In this document: one piece after another, positions 17,877 through 26,518 of the stretch
How positions within the stretch are numbered: the stretch's first letter is position 1
How the letters are laid out: each line of letters starts with the position of its first letter
Notes under the pieces: generated by a model
What the model saw: the letters and a program-made list of their open reading frames with translations, nothing else
Told to the model about the DNA's origin: nothing
Databases searched by the model: none
Source of the DNA: Fibrella forsythiae
Lineage (GTDB): Bacteria > Bacteroidota > Bacteroidia > Cytophagales > Spirosomataceae
Reading direction: 5' to 3'
DNA: 64,000 nucleotides
Assembly: GCF_017353175.1 (NCBI RefSeq)
Contig: NZ_JAFMYW010000006.1
Location: 457,512 to 521,511, forward strand
Program-made: the position numbers and the translations under genes

Positions 17877-18752
17877 ATGATCCGGTCCATGCGCTTTTTG
17901 CCATTGTCACTATGCTGCTTACTCACTGTTTCAGGGGCCTGCCAGACGATACCAGGTACGTCTGCTGATTCACTTCGACTGCTCAATCGACCTGCGGCAA
18001 TTCAGTTCCGGCGTGGCCTTGAGTGGCAATCCGTGCGGCTGGATACCCTGTTTGGCTCTCCTCAGAACATCAATATCCTTCGCCTGCGGCCCGGGAAATG
18101 GCGATTGGCGTTCGGCTCAGCCGGTGACAGCCTACGCACAACCAGCCGACTTGGCCGGGAGAAACAGGCTACAGCAGCCCTCAATGGCACATTTTTCAGC
18201 TTTAAAGGCGGCTCTGTTGATCACATCAAGATTGATGGCTACGTACTTGACACCACCCGGTATACACCCGGCAAGAAACTGGAAGAGCATCGGCAGGCGG
18301 CCATTGTGCTGACCAAACGGGGAAAGGCAGCCATTGTTTTTGGCGGCGCCGATAACCCACGTTGGGCCAGCGAACGCCCCGAGCCTAACGTGATGGTGAC
18401 GGGTCCGCTTTTGCTAAAAGGAAACAAACGTGCGCCGCTACAGCCCAACGCGTTCAATGATAACCGCCACCCACGTACCTGCTTCTGCCTCACCAATGAT
18501 CGGCATGTGCTGCTGATTACGGCCGATGGTCGTCACAAGAACGCAGCGGGCTTCAGCCTCCCTGAATTAACTACGGTTTTGCGCTGGCTTGGGTGCCGCG
18601 ATGCCATCAACCTGGATGGTGGTGGGTCAACAACGCTCTGGCTATCAGGCCAGCCCGATAATGGCGTGGTCAACTATCCGTCCGACAGTAAACAGTGGAT
18701 CCATACCGGCGAACGTCCCGTGAGCAATGTGTTACTAGTGCATCCGCGTTGA
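17877..18752 (+). CDS. Exported phosphodiester glycosidase (NAGPA domain) protein
   Basis: 291 residues with an N-terminal signal sequence (MRFLPLSLCCLLTVSGACQT, second Met at 17889); a Cys near its end could make it a lipoprotein. The C-terminal half has the NAGPA-fold signature: RHPRTCFCLTNDRHVLLITA, LPELTTVLRWLGCRDAINLD and GGGSTTLWLSG. Family members remove GlcNAc-1-phosphodiester groups or act on cell-wall phosphodiesters; the substrate here is unknown. It stands alone upstream of the histidine kinase. Confidence 0.85.
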   Translation: MIRSMRFLPLSLCCLLTVSGACQTIPGTSADSLRLLNRPAAIQFRRGLEWQSVRLDTLFGSPQNINILRLRPGKWRLAFGSAGDSLRTTSRLGREKQATAALNGTFFSFKGGSVDHIKIDGYVLDTTRYTPGKKLEEHRQAAIVLTKRGKAAIVFGGADNPRWASERPEPNVMVTGPLLLKGNKRAPLQPNAFNDNRHPRTCFCLTNDRHVLLITADGRHKNAAGFSLPELTTVLRWLGCRDAINLDGGGSTTLWLSGQPDNGVVNYPSDSKQWIHTGERPVSNVLLVHPR

Positions 18753-18968
18753 TTGGCTGCCCTTTGCCTGCTGCCCAACACGAGCAGTGCCACCTTACCT
18801 TAACGTACCTGGAGAAACGAGGAATCAGGTCAGACCACACCCTTGGCCCTTTAACAACCACCAATTATATACTTATTACATAGATAAAATATATAATTAT
18901 GTTATCCTGGCCTGGTACGTCGGTGGTTTCCCTTATATTACCTATGTTACTCAATTCCACATAACGTA

Positions 18969-20225
18969 ATGGCTGCCAAGAAGAAGGACTATCAGGATCA
19001 GATCGACCAGTTGGTTGATCATTTACACCTTCGTCGGGAATCGATCCTGAATCACTGGCGGACCTTATGCGGCGACGACCAGACGTTGAGCACCCGAACC
19101 AGCTTTTCACGGGAGGAATTTTATGATCAGGTGCCGGCTCTTCTAAACATCCTGGCGCAACGCCTTCAACGCAAAAAAGTAGAGAGTGACCCGGTTGAAC
19201 AGGCAGGTCTGCATGGGCTGCACCGATGGCAGCGGGGCTATTTGCTCAACGAGTTGCTCACTGAATTAGACTTGCTTTATAAAGTTCTTATCGAAGAATT
19301 TCAGGTCTACGTTGAGCTTCACCCCGATTTTGGGGCCGATGCTGTTGCTGAGGTGTATGGGCAACTCTATCAGATCAGCCGGGATACAAATATAGGTAGT
19401 GTCATGTATTACGATGAGCTACGCCAGACGAGTGCAGCTGAGCAGGTTGGCAATCTGCAACGTGCGCTCGACAGCATCAACCAACTGATCGAACACCGAA
19501 GTGAATACCTGCAAACGGTTTCGCACGATCTGCGGTCAAATTTTGGCGTTCTACTGGGCGTAACTGACCTGCTGACGTTCCCTACCACTAAAAAAGAGCA
19601 GGCTAACCTGATTAACATGCTGAATCGCAACCTGCTGTCTATTCGGGATATGCTGTTTCAGTTAACCGATTTCGCGCGTATCGAAGCCAATCATGAACAG
19701 GTGAATACCCAAAAGTTCGATGTCAGTACGCTGCTGCGTGATACCGTGTTGAATGCCCAATCGGTGGCGGAAAAACACAATCTGGAACTACGGGCAGACG
19801 GCCCTTCCCTGGTGATAAAAAGCGATCGACTTAAAATCCTGCGCATTCTTCAGAACTTACTGTTCAACGCCTTGAAGTATACCAAGTCCGGATCCATTTA
19901 TGTGTCGTGGGCCCAGGAGAATGATACCCGATGGATCATGAGCGTTCAGGATTCGGGGCCGGGCCTGACGAGTGGGCCCGCCGCCCTACTGGCTAACCAG
20001 CTACGGCCATTGGCCCAACTCACCAGTACGCATCAGTCTGAAGGCCCAACCGCCTACCCCAGTCAGCAAGCTCCGGATACGCTGTCAGAGAGGCCCAGTG
20101 AGAATCTTGGCCTGTTCATTGTCAAGAAGTTTTGTGATCTGCTCAAAGCAAGCATGGATATCGAAACCGCTCCGGGTCAGGGAACACTCATCCGGATTCG
20201 TTTATTGATCGACCAATCGCAATAG
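18969..20225 (+). CDS. Cytosolic sensor histidine kinase with RsbRD-like N-terminus
   Basis: 418 residues and no transmembrane segment. Residues ~1-160 form a helical domain like the RsbRD N-terminal globin-like sensor (LRRESILNHWRTL, LHRWQRGYLLNELLTELDLL). The dimerisation helix has the phospho-acceptor His in YLQTVSHDLRSNFGVLLGVT. The ATPase domain has ILQNLLFNALKYTKSGSIYV (N box), VQDSGPGL (G1) and GLFIVKKFCDLLKA (G2). No response regulator is adjacent, so it is an orphan kinase with an unknown partner. Upstream DNA (18850-18960) is AT-rich. Confidence 0.85.
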   Translation: MAAKKKDYQDQIDQLVDHLHLRRESILNHWRTLCGDDQTLSTRTSFSREEFYDQVPALLNILAQRLQRKKVESDPVEQAGLHGLHRWQRGYLLNELLTELDLLYKVLIEEFQVYVELHPDFGADAVAEVYGQLYQISRDTNIGSVMYYDELRQTSAAEQVGNLQRALDSINQLIEHRSEYLQTVSHDLRSNFGVLLGVTDLLTFPTTKKEQANLINMLNRNLLSIRDMLFQLTDFARIEANHEQVNTQKFDVSTLLRDTVLNAQSVAEKHNLELRADGPSLVIKSDRLKILRILQNLLFNALKYTKSGSIYVSWAQENDTRWIMSVQDSGPGLTSGPAALLANQLRPLAQLTSTHQSEGPTAYPSQQAPDTLSERPSENLGLFIVKKFCDLLKASMDIETAPGQGTLIRIRLLIDQSQ

Positions 20226-20273
20226 GTGATTTGACCCGGCATTTACGCTGATATCAGACGTGGCGTTGGTGCT

Positions 20274-20699
20274 TTACCGTTCAGACGTAGTTAATACGAC
20301 CTGCCCGGTAGGATACTGCACATCGATATTATCTTCGGCTGAAATAAAAATTCGGGTTGGTTCGGTTACCGATGTAGTACTAAGACTTCCCTTCAGGGCT
20401 TTCGAAAACAGGCCGGTCGCGGGGTTGATCTGACCTACTTTTTGAGCCGCCTTGCGGTCGGTCTCCATCCAGACAACGTACGTTTCCTTAGATGGGCTCA
20501 GTCGTTGCGGTTTGGCCAGATTCAGCACGTTTATGGTTATGCCATAGTTCGAATTTCTGTCTTTCTTTACCTCAACCTGGCCAGTAGCAGCTGGCACTAT
20601 GGTCGAGGGCATAAAGCTCATCTTTTGGGCACAGGCGCTTACAACCACTGTTATGATGAGAATAGCGGATAGCGACTTTATAGTTTTCATACGTTTCAT
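20274..20699 (-). CDS. Lipoprotein of unknown function
   Basis: 141 residues with a lipoprotein signal ending VVVSACAQK. The mature part reads GQVEVKKDRNSNYGITINVL, then NLAKPQRLSPSKETYVVWME, with a C-terminal TRIFISAEDNIDVQYPTGQV. It resembles small Bacteroidota lipoproteins with an immunoglobulin-like or anti-sigma-type C-terminal fold, but I cannot name a family. It converges with the histidine kinase. Confidence 0.65.
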   Translation of the reverse strand: MKRMKTIKSLSAILIITVVVSACAQKMSFMPSTIVPAATGQVEVKKDRNSNYGITINVLNLAKPQRLSPSKETYVVWMETDRKAAQKVGQINPATGLFSKALKGSLSTTSVTEPTRIFISAEDNIDVQYPTGQVVLTTSER

Positions 20700-20775
20700 A
20701 GGTTAGTTATATAGGAACCCCGCTCCGGTCTAACTGATTATACATTTTGAGCCTAAGCCCGGAAAACAGAGGCGG

Positions 20776-21000
20776 TCAAACCGGTTTGTCGATAAGGTCG
20801 GCCTGAAAGCCTGCCTTCATTATTGCCTGTTTCACCAGATCGGCTATTCGATTATCGGTTGTTTGCACCGTCAGCAGGTTGTCTGGACTGGTTGTATCCA
20901 CATTCCACCCATCTACCTGCTCAATGGCATTCAGGTTCAGTGTAACGGCTTCAATGTCGTTGCCGGAAGTGAGGTTTGTCTTGAAATTCAGGGTTTCCAT
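20776..21000 (-). CDS. HMA-like small protein lacking metal-binding cysteines
   Basis: 74 residues from the ATG at 21000 (METLNFKTNLTSGNDIEAVT). Length and pattern match small heavy-metal-associated domain proteins, including GWNVDTTSPDNLLTVQ and the C-terminal AGFQ helix. Where such proteins carry a CGGC-type motif (TNINCGGCV is the usual form) this one has TNLTSGNDI, so neither Cys is present and copper/zinc binding by that site is not possible. It lies between a lipoprotein and the antiporter, same strand. Confidence 0.65.
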   Translation of the reverse strand: METLNFKTNLTSGNDIEAVTLNLNAIEQVDGWNVDTTSPDNLLTVQTTDNRIADLVKQAIMKAGFQADLIDKPV

Positions 21001-21095
21001 ACGTCGTTTGTGATTCGTTCTATTTATCAACTGGAAAAGAAGAAAACTGTCCCGAAAATGAAAGCTGCTGGCCTTCCAATTGAGCCATTTCACGG

Positions 21096-22340
21096 CTAGC
21101 CTGTCGGATACAATCGTCTGATTAGCCGTTCCATGGTAAGCCCCTGTACAATGACTGAAAACAGCACAACGGCATACGTAATGGTAACCAGCAGGTCTTT
21201 ATGGGGCAGGGCGTTTGGAATAGACAGCGCCATGGCAATTGACAGCCCGCCCCGCAAACCGCCCCAGGTAAGCATAACCGGCGCTTTGTCGTCGAGGTCT
21301 AGCCAGCGACGGGCGGCCCGGAATGGTAGCCAGATAGAGATGAACCGCGCCAGTAGCACCAGCCCGATCACAACGAGGCAGATCAGGAGATAACTGCGCT
21401 GGATATCGATAATCAGTAATTCCAGGCCAATCAGCACGAAGAGCACGGCGTTCAGAATGCTGTCGATGAGTTCCCAGAACTTGTCTACGTATTCTTCTGT
21501 CTGGTGGCTCATCGCGCCAGAACGGGCATGCCCCCCAACAAACAAACCGGCAACAACCATGGCTAAGGGCCCCGATACATGCAGCCTCTGCGCCAGCAGA
21601 TAGCCCCCCATCACACCTGCCACCGTTATAATCACCTCTGTCTGATAATGATCGATGGAGCGCAACAGCCGAAACAGCAGGTAACCCAAGGCCAGCCCGA
21701 ACAGAACGCCGCCACCTGCTTCTTCCAGAAACAGCAGACCAATGGGCCCCGCACTGACCTCCGCACCGTCGTTGACAACGATCCGAAAGATCGATGCGAA
21801 CACCACAACTCCTACCCCATCATTGAAAAGCGACTCGCCCACAATGTTAAGCTTCACGCTCTCGGGCAATTTGAACTTTGCCAGAATACCCAGCACGGCA
21901 ATAGGGTCTGTGGGTGAGATGAGAGCCCCGAACAACAGGCAAAGTGGATAGGACAGACTAAACTCAAGCCAGCCCGCCAGATAATACAGGCCGGTGCCCA
22001 CCAGAAACGTGCTCAACAATACACCCACGAATGCAAACAGCATAACCGATCGGCGCTCCAGCCGCAGCTGATCAGCGTCTGTATGAAATGCTCCGGCGAA
22101 CAATAGAAAGCTGAGCATTATGTCGAACAGGACCCGTCCGAAGTCGATCTGCGCCATCGTCTGACGAACGGTTGACAGCCAGGTAGGTTGCACTGCATTG
22201 AGCCCGATCAGCACCACCGAAAACAAGAGCGACAGCACCATCACGCCAATAGCGTCGGGCAACTTTAGCCACCTGGTATTGATGTAAGCGAACAGAGCCG
22301 ATATAGCAATGAGCAGGGTTATGAGCGTAAACAGATCCAT
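21096..22340 (-). CDS. Cation:proton antiporter, NhaP/CPA1 type
   Basis: 414 residues from the ATG at 22340, with about 11-12 hydrophobic segments. CPA1 signatures are present: GALISPTDPIAVLGILAKFK and GESLFNDGVGVVVF, where the conserved Asp of the ND motif takes part in ion exchange, and TWGGLRGGLSIAMALS near the C-terminus. It would exchange Na+ or K+ for protons in the inner membrane. The TTCTAAG boxes at 22411-22450 lie upstream, but their orientation points to the opposite gene. Confidence 0.9.
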   Translation of the reverse strand: MDLFTLITLLIAISALFAYINTRWLKLPDAIGVMVLSLLFSVVLIGLNAVQPTWLSTVRQTMAQIDFGRVLFDIMLSFLLFAGAFHTDADQLRLERRSVMLFAFVGVLLSTFLVGTGLYYLAGWLEFSLSYPLCLLFGALISPTDPIAVLGILAKFKLPESVKLNIVGESLFNDGVGVVVFASIFRIVVNDGAEVSAGPIGLLFLEEAGGGVLFGLALGYLLFRLLRSIDHYQTEVIITVAGVMGGYLLAQRLHVSGPLAMVVAGLFVGGHARSGAMSHQTEEYVDKFWELIDSILNAVLFVLIGLELLIIDIQRSYLLICLVVIGLVLLARFISIWLPFRAARRWLDLDDKAPVMLTWGGLRGGLSIAMALSIPNALPHKDLLVTITYAVVLFSVIVQGLTMERLIRRLYPTG

Positions 22341-22410
22341 CGATATATAGTCTCGTAATACAGGTATGTTGATAAGCAACGTACCTGCGGATGAACGTAG
22401 AAAGACCCGT

Positions 22411-22450
22411 TTCTAAGTAAATTCTAAGTTGCCTCTAAGCCGCCTCTTAA
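22411..22450 (+). promoter_or_regulatory. Four-box 11-bp direct-repeat operator, copy 1
   Basis: Heptamers TTCTAAG (22411), TTCTAAG (22422), CTCTAAG (22433) and CTCTTAA (22444) at exact 11-bp spacing. Ten bp later, TAGCTTTC (22461-22468) resembles the Bacteroidota -7 box TAnnTTTG, directed towards the small gene at 22543. The layout is that of an OmpR/PhoB-type activator site. Confidence 0.75.
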
Positions 22451-22476
22451 AAGCCACTGATAGCTTTCGGGCCTGC

Positions 22477-22517
22477 CAGATTGGCCAGATACCCAGGCGG
22501 GTATGCTAGCCAATCTG
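22477..22517. other. Stem-loop between promoter and small membrane gene
   Basis: CAGATTGGC (22477-22485) pairs with GCCAATCTG (22509-22517), enclosing ATACCC (22489-22494) pairing with GGGTAT (22499-22504). It lies between the -7-like box and the ATG at 22543, so it would be in the 5' untranslated RNA. Confidence 0.5.
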
Positions 22518-22542
22518 ATACTGGTCACGAAACTGCTTCGTT

Positions 22543-22740
22543 ATGGCAATCAGCATCTTACTCGTACTCCTTGTTTTGGCTGGCGTCTCAGCCTACTATG
22601 CCAGTGCCCGATTTGGGTGCCAGTCGTCTGGCCTGACGCCGCTTCCGCCGCATTATACACACCTGACCGAGCCGGAAAATAAGGCAACCGAGCCTGTTAG
22701 ACAATTGGAAACACCAGCGGGGCAGCCAGTAGATCAGTAG
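22543..22740 (+). CDS. Small single-pass membrane protein
   Basis: 65 residues: an N-terminal hydrophobic helix (MAISILLVLLVLAGVSAYYA) then a Pro/Glu/Thr-rich tail. I do not recognise it. It is likely real because a four-box operator and -7-like sequence sit upstream in its direction, with the same geometry as the promoters of the trehalose genes. It ends 4 bp before the converging OtsAB gene. Confidence 0.55.
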   Translation: MAISILLVLLVLAGVSAYYASARFGCQSSGLTPLPPHYTHLTEPENKATEPVRQLETPAGQPVDQ

Positions 22741-22744
22741 CCTG

Positions 22745-24961
22745 CTACATGTTGGTCAGCACCTCGCTCATCTGTTGCAGTAGGGTGTCAACATCGCGCT
22801 GCCGGGCTAGCCGATATCGGGCAAAAGACGTACCTGGCCCAACTTTCAGGGTGTAGGCCCAGTTGGGCAACTGGCTGAACATGTCTTCGTCGGTGGCATC
22901 GTCGCCGATACTAACGATGAAATCGTAGGCGTTTTGCTCAACAATGGAAAGCGCTACCGTGCCCTTGCTATGCTGTGCTGGCTTTACTTCCACTACTTTA
23001 TTGCCCTGAATCACCGTCAATGGCACAGCCGACGTGATGCCCCGCAAGATATTGGCCAGTTCAACGGCCTGAGATTCTACGTCGTCGGCATGGGCCATTC
23101 GGTAATGCCAGGCAATGGCTGTCTCTTTTTCTTCAGCAAACGAGCCGGAAAAACGTGTAACGAACGGATCGATAACCGACCGCACCGGTGCCAGCCAATT
23201 ATCCGCCGACAGATCGAGCCGCTCCCAGGGCTGATCCGGTTTTTTCAGGAAAGCACCATGTTCAGCAACCAGACAGACGGGAATACCAGCCATCGCCTGC
23301 TCCAAAAATGTTCGGTTTCGGCCGCTGATAATGACCAGATCGGCACGTTCGGCCAAACTCGCCAGGGCCTGTCTGAGGTCGTCAGTTGGTCGTGCATCGG
23401 CCGGGTTATCAACCAGAGGGGCCAGCGTTCCGTCGAAATCGACCAGGAGCAATCGCTGCCGGGCCTCGGCAAAGGCGGTCATGAACGAGCCAACCGGCAG
23501 GTTGGTTTCCAGATCAGGCTCGGCACCAGGTACGTTGTCGAACGCATTCAAAAAGTCATGGCTCCACCGGAAAACGTTATGATTCTGGATATGACACCGC
23601 ATCTGTTCCATCCGGGCCGATTGCTCCTGTTTCGGCATGATCAACGCCTGTTCGATGGCGTCGGCAACTTCCTGCGTATCGGTCGGGTTAATGATCAGCG
23701 CCTCCTGCAACTCCTGAGCAGCACCGGCCAGTTCGCTCAGAATGAGTACCCCCGCCTGATCGCTCCGACTGGCAACGAACTCCTTGGCTACCAGATTCAT
23801 ACCATCGCGTATGGGGGTGATCAGGGCCACATCGCAGGCGGTGTACAGGGCCATTAATTCGGTGAAGGTCAACGAGGCGTAGGAATAAACGATTGGCCGC
23901 CACCCAATTGACCCAAACAGACCGTTGATTCGCCCAACCGTTTCTTCGATCTCCCGTTTCAATTCCTGATACTGGCCGATTTTATCTCGCGACGGCACCA
24001 CGGTCATCACCAGGGCCACCCGCCCGTGCCAGTCGGGCTGTTGCAGCAGGAAACGTTCGTAGCCCTGTAGCCGGTAGCGTATACCCTTGGTATAATCGAG
24101 CCGGTCGACCGAGAAAATGAGTTTGTTATGGCGCAGCAGCCGTTGGTACCGCAGGCGAGTACTGACAACATCAGTCTCCTGCCCGCTGACGTTGAACTTT
24201 GTAAAATCGACGCTGATCGGAAAATGCCGGACGCTGACGGATCGATCGGCCAGTACAATCCGGTGGCCAATGATGGGCAACGCCAGCACCTCCGATACGC
24301 TGTGCATAAAATGCTGAACGTAATCAGCCGTATGAAAACCGATCACATCGGCGCCCAGCACGCCCTCGATCAATACCTGCCGCCAGGTACGTGGCAACAG
24401 CTTGATGATTTCGTAGGTTGGAAACGGAATATGGAAAAAATAGCCAATAGTTGCGCTCGGAATGGCTTTTCTAACCATATCCGGCAGCAGCATCAGCTGG
24501 AAATCATGGATCCAGACCAGATCTCCCGGTTCAATAAGGGCATTCAATTCTTCCAGAAAGCGCGTGTTGGCCTGCTGATAATGGCTGAAATCACGTTCGT
24601 TGAATGAAGCATACGAGGTGAAATAATGAAACAACGGCCAGAGCAGATCATTGCTGAACCCTTCGTAGAATCCTTTGTGAACTGCCTCTTCCATGAATAC
24701 CGGATGTGCCACAAAGCTTTCGTTTTCCAGCAATGCCGGTTCAACTGCCCGAAGGCTGGCATCGGCGTGCCCTACCCAATGAATTTTGGTAGAAGTGTTT
24801 CCGGGTTGCTGCCCCATTCGCTCGGCCATAGATAGTACGGCCGATACCAGACCGCCTGAATTCTGCCTCAGCGCTGGTCCGTCGTCTGTTGGCTGAATGC
24901 TAAAAGGCAATCGGTAGGAAACAATCAGTAGTCGGGTATACGTGTTTTTCGATTTGCTCAT
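22745..24961 (-). CDS. otsAB: Bifunctional trehalose-6-phosphate synthase/phosphatase
   Basis: 738 residues, a fusion of two enzymes. Residues ~1-480 are a GT20 trehalose-6-phosphate synthase ([65 protein letters not shown]). Residues ~490-738 are a HAD-type trehalose-6-phosphate phosphatase ([20 protein letters not shown] with catalytic Asps, [13 protein letters not shown]). Together they make trehalose from UDP- or ADP-glucose and glucose-6-phosphate, usually for osmotic, heat or desiccation tolerance. A four-box activator site lies about 60 bp upstream (25019-25058). Confidence 0.94.
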   Translation of the reverse strand: MSKSKNTYTRLLIVSYRLPFSIQPTDDGPALRQNSGGLVSAVLSMAERMGQQPGNTSTKIHWVGHADASLRAVEPALLENESFVAHPVFMEEAVHKGFYEGFSNDLLWPLFHYFTSYASFNERDFSHYQQANTRFLEELNALIEPGDLVWIHDFQLMLLPDMVRKAIPSATIGYFFHIPFPTYEIIKLLPRTWRQVLIEGVLGADVIGFHTADYVQHFMHSVSEVLALPIIGHRIVLADRSVSVRHFPISVDFTKFNVSGQETDVVSTRLRYQRLLRHNKLIFSVDRLDYTKGIRYRLQGYERFLLQQPDWHGRVALVMTVVPSRDKIGQYQELKREIEETVGRINGLFGSIGWRPIVYSYASLTFTELMALYTACDVALITPIRDGMNLVAKEFVASRSDQAGVLILSELAGAAQELQEALIINPTDTQEVADAIEQALIMPKQEQSARMEQMRCHIQNHNVFRWSHDFLNAFDNVPGAEPDLETNLPVGSFMTAFAEARQRLLLVDFDGTLAPLVDNPADARPTDDLRQALASLAERADLVIISGRNRTFLEQAMAGIPVCLVAEHGAFLKKPDQPWERLDLSADNWLAPVRSVIDPFVTRFSGSFAEEKETAIAWHYRMAHADDVESQAVELANILRGITSAVPLTVIQGNKVVEVKPAQHSKGTVALSIVEQNAYDFIVSIGDDATDEDMFSQLPNWAYTLKVGPGTSFARYRLARQRDVDTLLQQMSEVLTNM

Positions 24962-25018
24962 TCATGAAACGCGTAACAACTGAACGCGCAGTGTGAATGG
25001 GCAAAGTACAGTCACCGA

Positions 25019-25058
25019 CTTAGAGCGGACTTAAACAAATCTTAGAAACTGCTTAGAA
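25019..25058 (-). promoter_or_regulatory. Four-box 11-bp direct-repeat operator, copy 2
   Basis: On the minus strand, reading towards otsAB: TTCTAAG (25058-25052), TTCTAAG (25047-25041), GTTTAAG (25036-25030) and CTCTAAG (25025-25019), each 11 bp apart. Ten bp further, TACTTTG (25008-25002) is -7-like. Same arrangement as copies 1 and 3. Confidence 0.78.
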
Positions 25059-25062
25059 GGCC

Positions 25063-25108
25063 GCTGGCAGGTGGTGTTGAGCAGACTTCATCAACACCAC
25101 CTGCCAGC
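25063..25108. terminator. 18-bp perfect stem-loop after the TreZ-like gene
   Basis: GCTGGCAGGTGGTGTTGA (25063-25080) and its complement (25091-25108) with a 10-nt loop, 30 bp past the TreZ-like stop and 4 bp before the otsAB operator. No U-run follows, so it may insulate the two transcripts rather than be a classic terminator. Confidence 0.55.
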
Positions 25109-25138
25109 GCAGTCGGCGAAAACGTACACCGAACGCAC

Positions 25139-26248
25139 TTAGGCCCGACGGCCAAAAAGGGTTCGCAAAACACCGGCAAAGCGCCGCTCATAGAGGAAAT
25201 CAAGCCGGTATCGTCTGGCTTTGGCGGGCGTTGGCTTATCATCGTTCTCAGCCATAATCAGTTGCTCCTCCCGACAGGGAAATTGTTGGTACGATTGCCC
25301 GGCAATACCCTTCCTGGTCTGATCGCAGTCGATCAGCAAATAGTACTGATGCCCTGTCTGGGCTGTTAGTTCATTGGCCGCCTGACGAATCTGGGTAAGC
25401 AACACATCGGCGTCGGGTAGTGACTGAATGCCATTTAACCGGAGCGCATCGATATGAAAATCACGAAACCACATCAATGCGTTATCGACGCAGTAGCGGA
25501 GGCTTGCCTGAGAACGGGCATCGTCGGCGTGCTGATTTCGTTTGGTCAATGCAGTTCTTACCTGGCGGATAAAGTAGGTATCAACTGGCTCACGGCCTGG
25601 CTCTTGCGGGTGTAACAGGCCATAATCGAGATCTACACAGACAGCAATACCCTCGTAATGGCAGGTATTAATAAAATGCTGAAGCTGCGTTGGTGTACCA
25701 TACGTTGCCTGTATGGTATATAACGAAGCCGCCGTAAATCCCGCCGCATTGGGGGTAGGCAGTGGCCTTGTGGGCTGAATGACTACGGCGTTGACTCCTT
25801 CTTTTTTCAGCTCGCCTACCTTCCGCTCGGCCGCGCAGAACGTACCTGCGGGGGTAAAGGTAGCAACAGCCAGTTCAGCTATCCGGTACTCGTCAAACGG
25901 AGCGTTTACCCAGCAGCCATCATCCCAGTAATAGTTGGTAATATCAACGGCCTGCGACGGACCATAGATTCCCTGCGGCTGAACGATCGATGCCGAATCT
26001 GGATACACACGCTCGTTGTCGACCAGCACCGAATACAAATCGCCGGGCTTGATCTCCGTCGTTTCTATCGACCAGTATCCGTCGCTCTCTTTGTTTAAAT
26101 CAATTGGTTCTGGGCGTCCTTCAACAAGAATGGCCACGTTTCTGGCGCGAAGGTGCCACAGCCTGATAGCCGCTGTTTCCCCGTCAATGAAGGTCACACC
26201 AAAGGCTCTTCTGCTCATTAAACGCTGGTTAAGCATATCGTACGTCAT
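25139..26248 (-). CDS. TreZ/GH13-like protein, probable pseudoenzyme
   Basis: 369 residues from the ATG at 26248; the alternative start at 26296 would nearly touch the operator. It follows maltooligosyltrehalose trehalohydrolase (TreZ): N-terminal early-set domain (AIRLWHLRARNVAILVEGRP, SDGYWSIETTEIKPGDLYSV), GIYGPSQAVD, then a partial barrel with VATFTPAGTFCAAERKVGEL. The catalytic nucleophile segment is HIDALRLNG rather than xDALRLDA, so Asp has become Asn, and the acid/base region reads LLIDCDQ instead of an E-containing motif. The barrel's C-terminal part is missing (TreZ is about 580-600 residues). Likely non-catalytic, perhaps glycan binding or regulatory. It lies upstream of otsAB on the same strand. 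Confidence 0.75.
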   Translation of the reverse strand: MTYDMLNQRLMSRRAFGVTFIDGETAAIRLWHLRARNVAILVEGRPEPIDLNKESDGYWSIETTEIKPGDLYSVLVDNERVYPDSASIVQPQGIYGPSQAVDITNYYWDDGCWVNAPFDEYRIAELAVATFTPAGTFCAAERKVGELKKEGVNAVVIQPTRPLPTPNAAGFTAASLYTIQATYGTPTQLQHFINTCHYEGIAVCVDLDYGLLHPQEPGREPVDTYFIRQVRTALTKRNQHADDARSQASLRYCVDNALMWFRDFHIDALRLNGIQSLPDADVLLTQIRQAANELTAQTGHQYYLLIDCDQTRKGIAGQSYQQFPCREEQLIMAENDDKPTPAKARRYRLDFLYERRFAGVLRTLFGRRA

Positions 26249-26302
26249 AACGCCAGGGCTTTCTGGATACTCTATTTGTTGCCGCAAACAACGCACCGCA
26301 CC

Positions 26303-26342
26303 CTTAGAATAGACTTAATCAGACCTTAGAAACTCCTTAGAA
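26303..26342 (-). promoter_or_regulatory. Four-box 11-bp direct-repeat operator, copy 3
   Basis: On the minus strand towards the TreZ-like gene: TTCTAAG (26342-26336), TTCTAAG (26331-26325), GATTAAG (26320-26314) and TTCTAAG (26309-26303), 11 bp apart. GTTGTTTG follows at the same 10-bp distance seen at the other two sites, matching the TTTG end of the -7 box. Confidence 0.75.
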
Positions 26343-26518
26343 GGGCCGAAAATGTTTACTTAGTACCTAGCCTCAACACCTGAATTCGTAGAGGTGATTT
26401 ATTAACCAGCATTTCGTCGGGTCGTATTTTTAAGCCTTGCTTAGGCCCAGTTGTGGACAAACATGTGTTTGTTCATCTATACAGGAAGCACCTGTTAATC
26501 AACGCATAACGTCTACCA

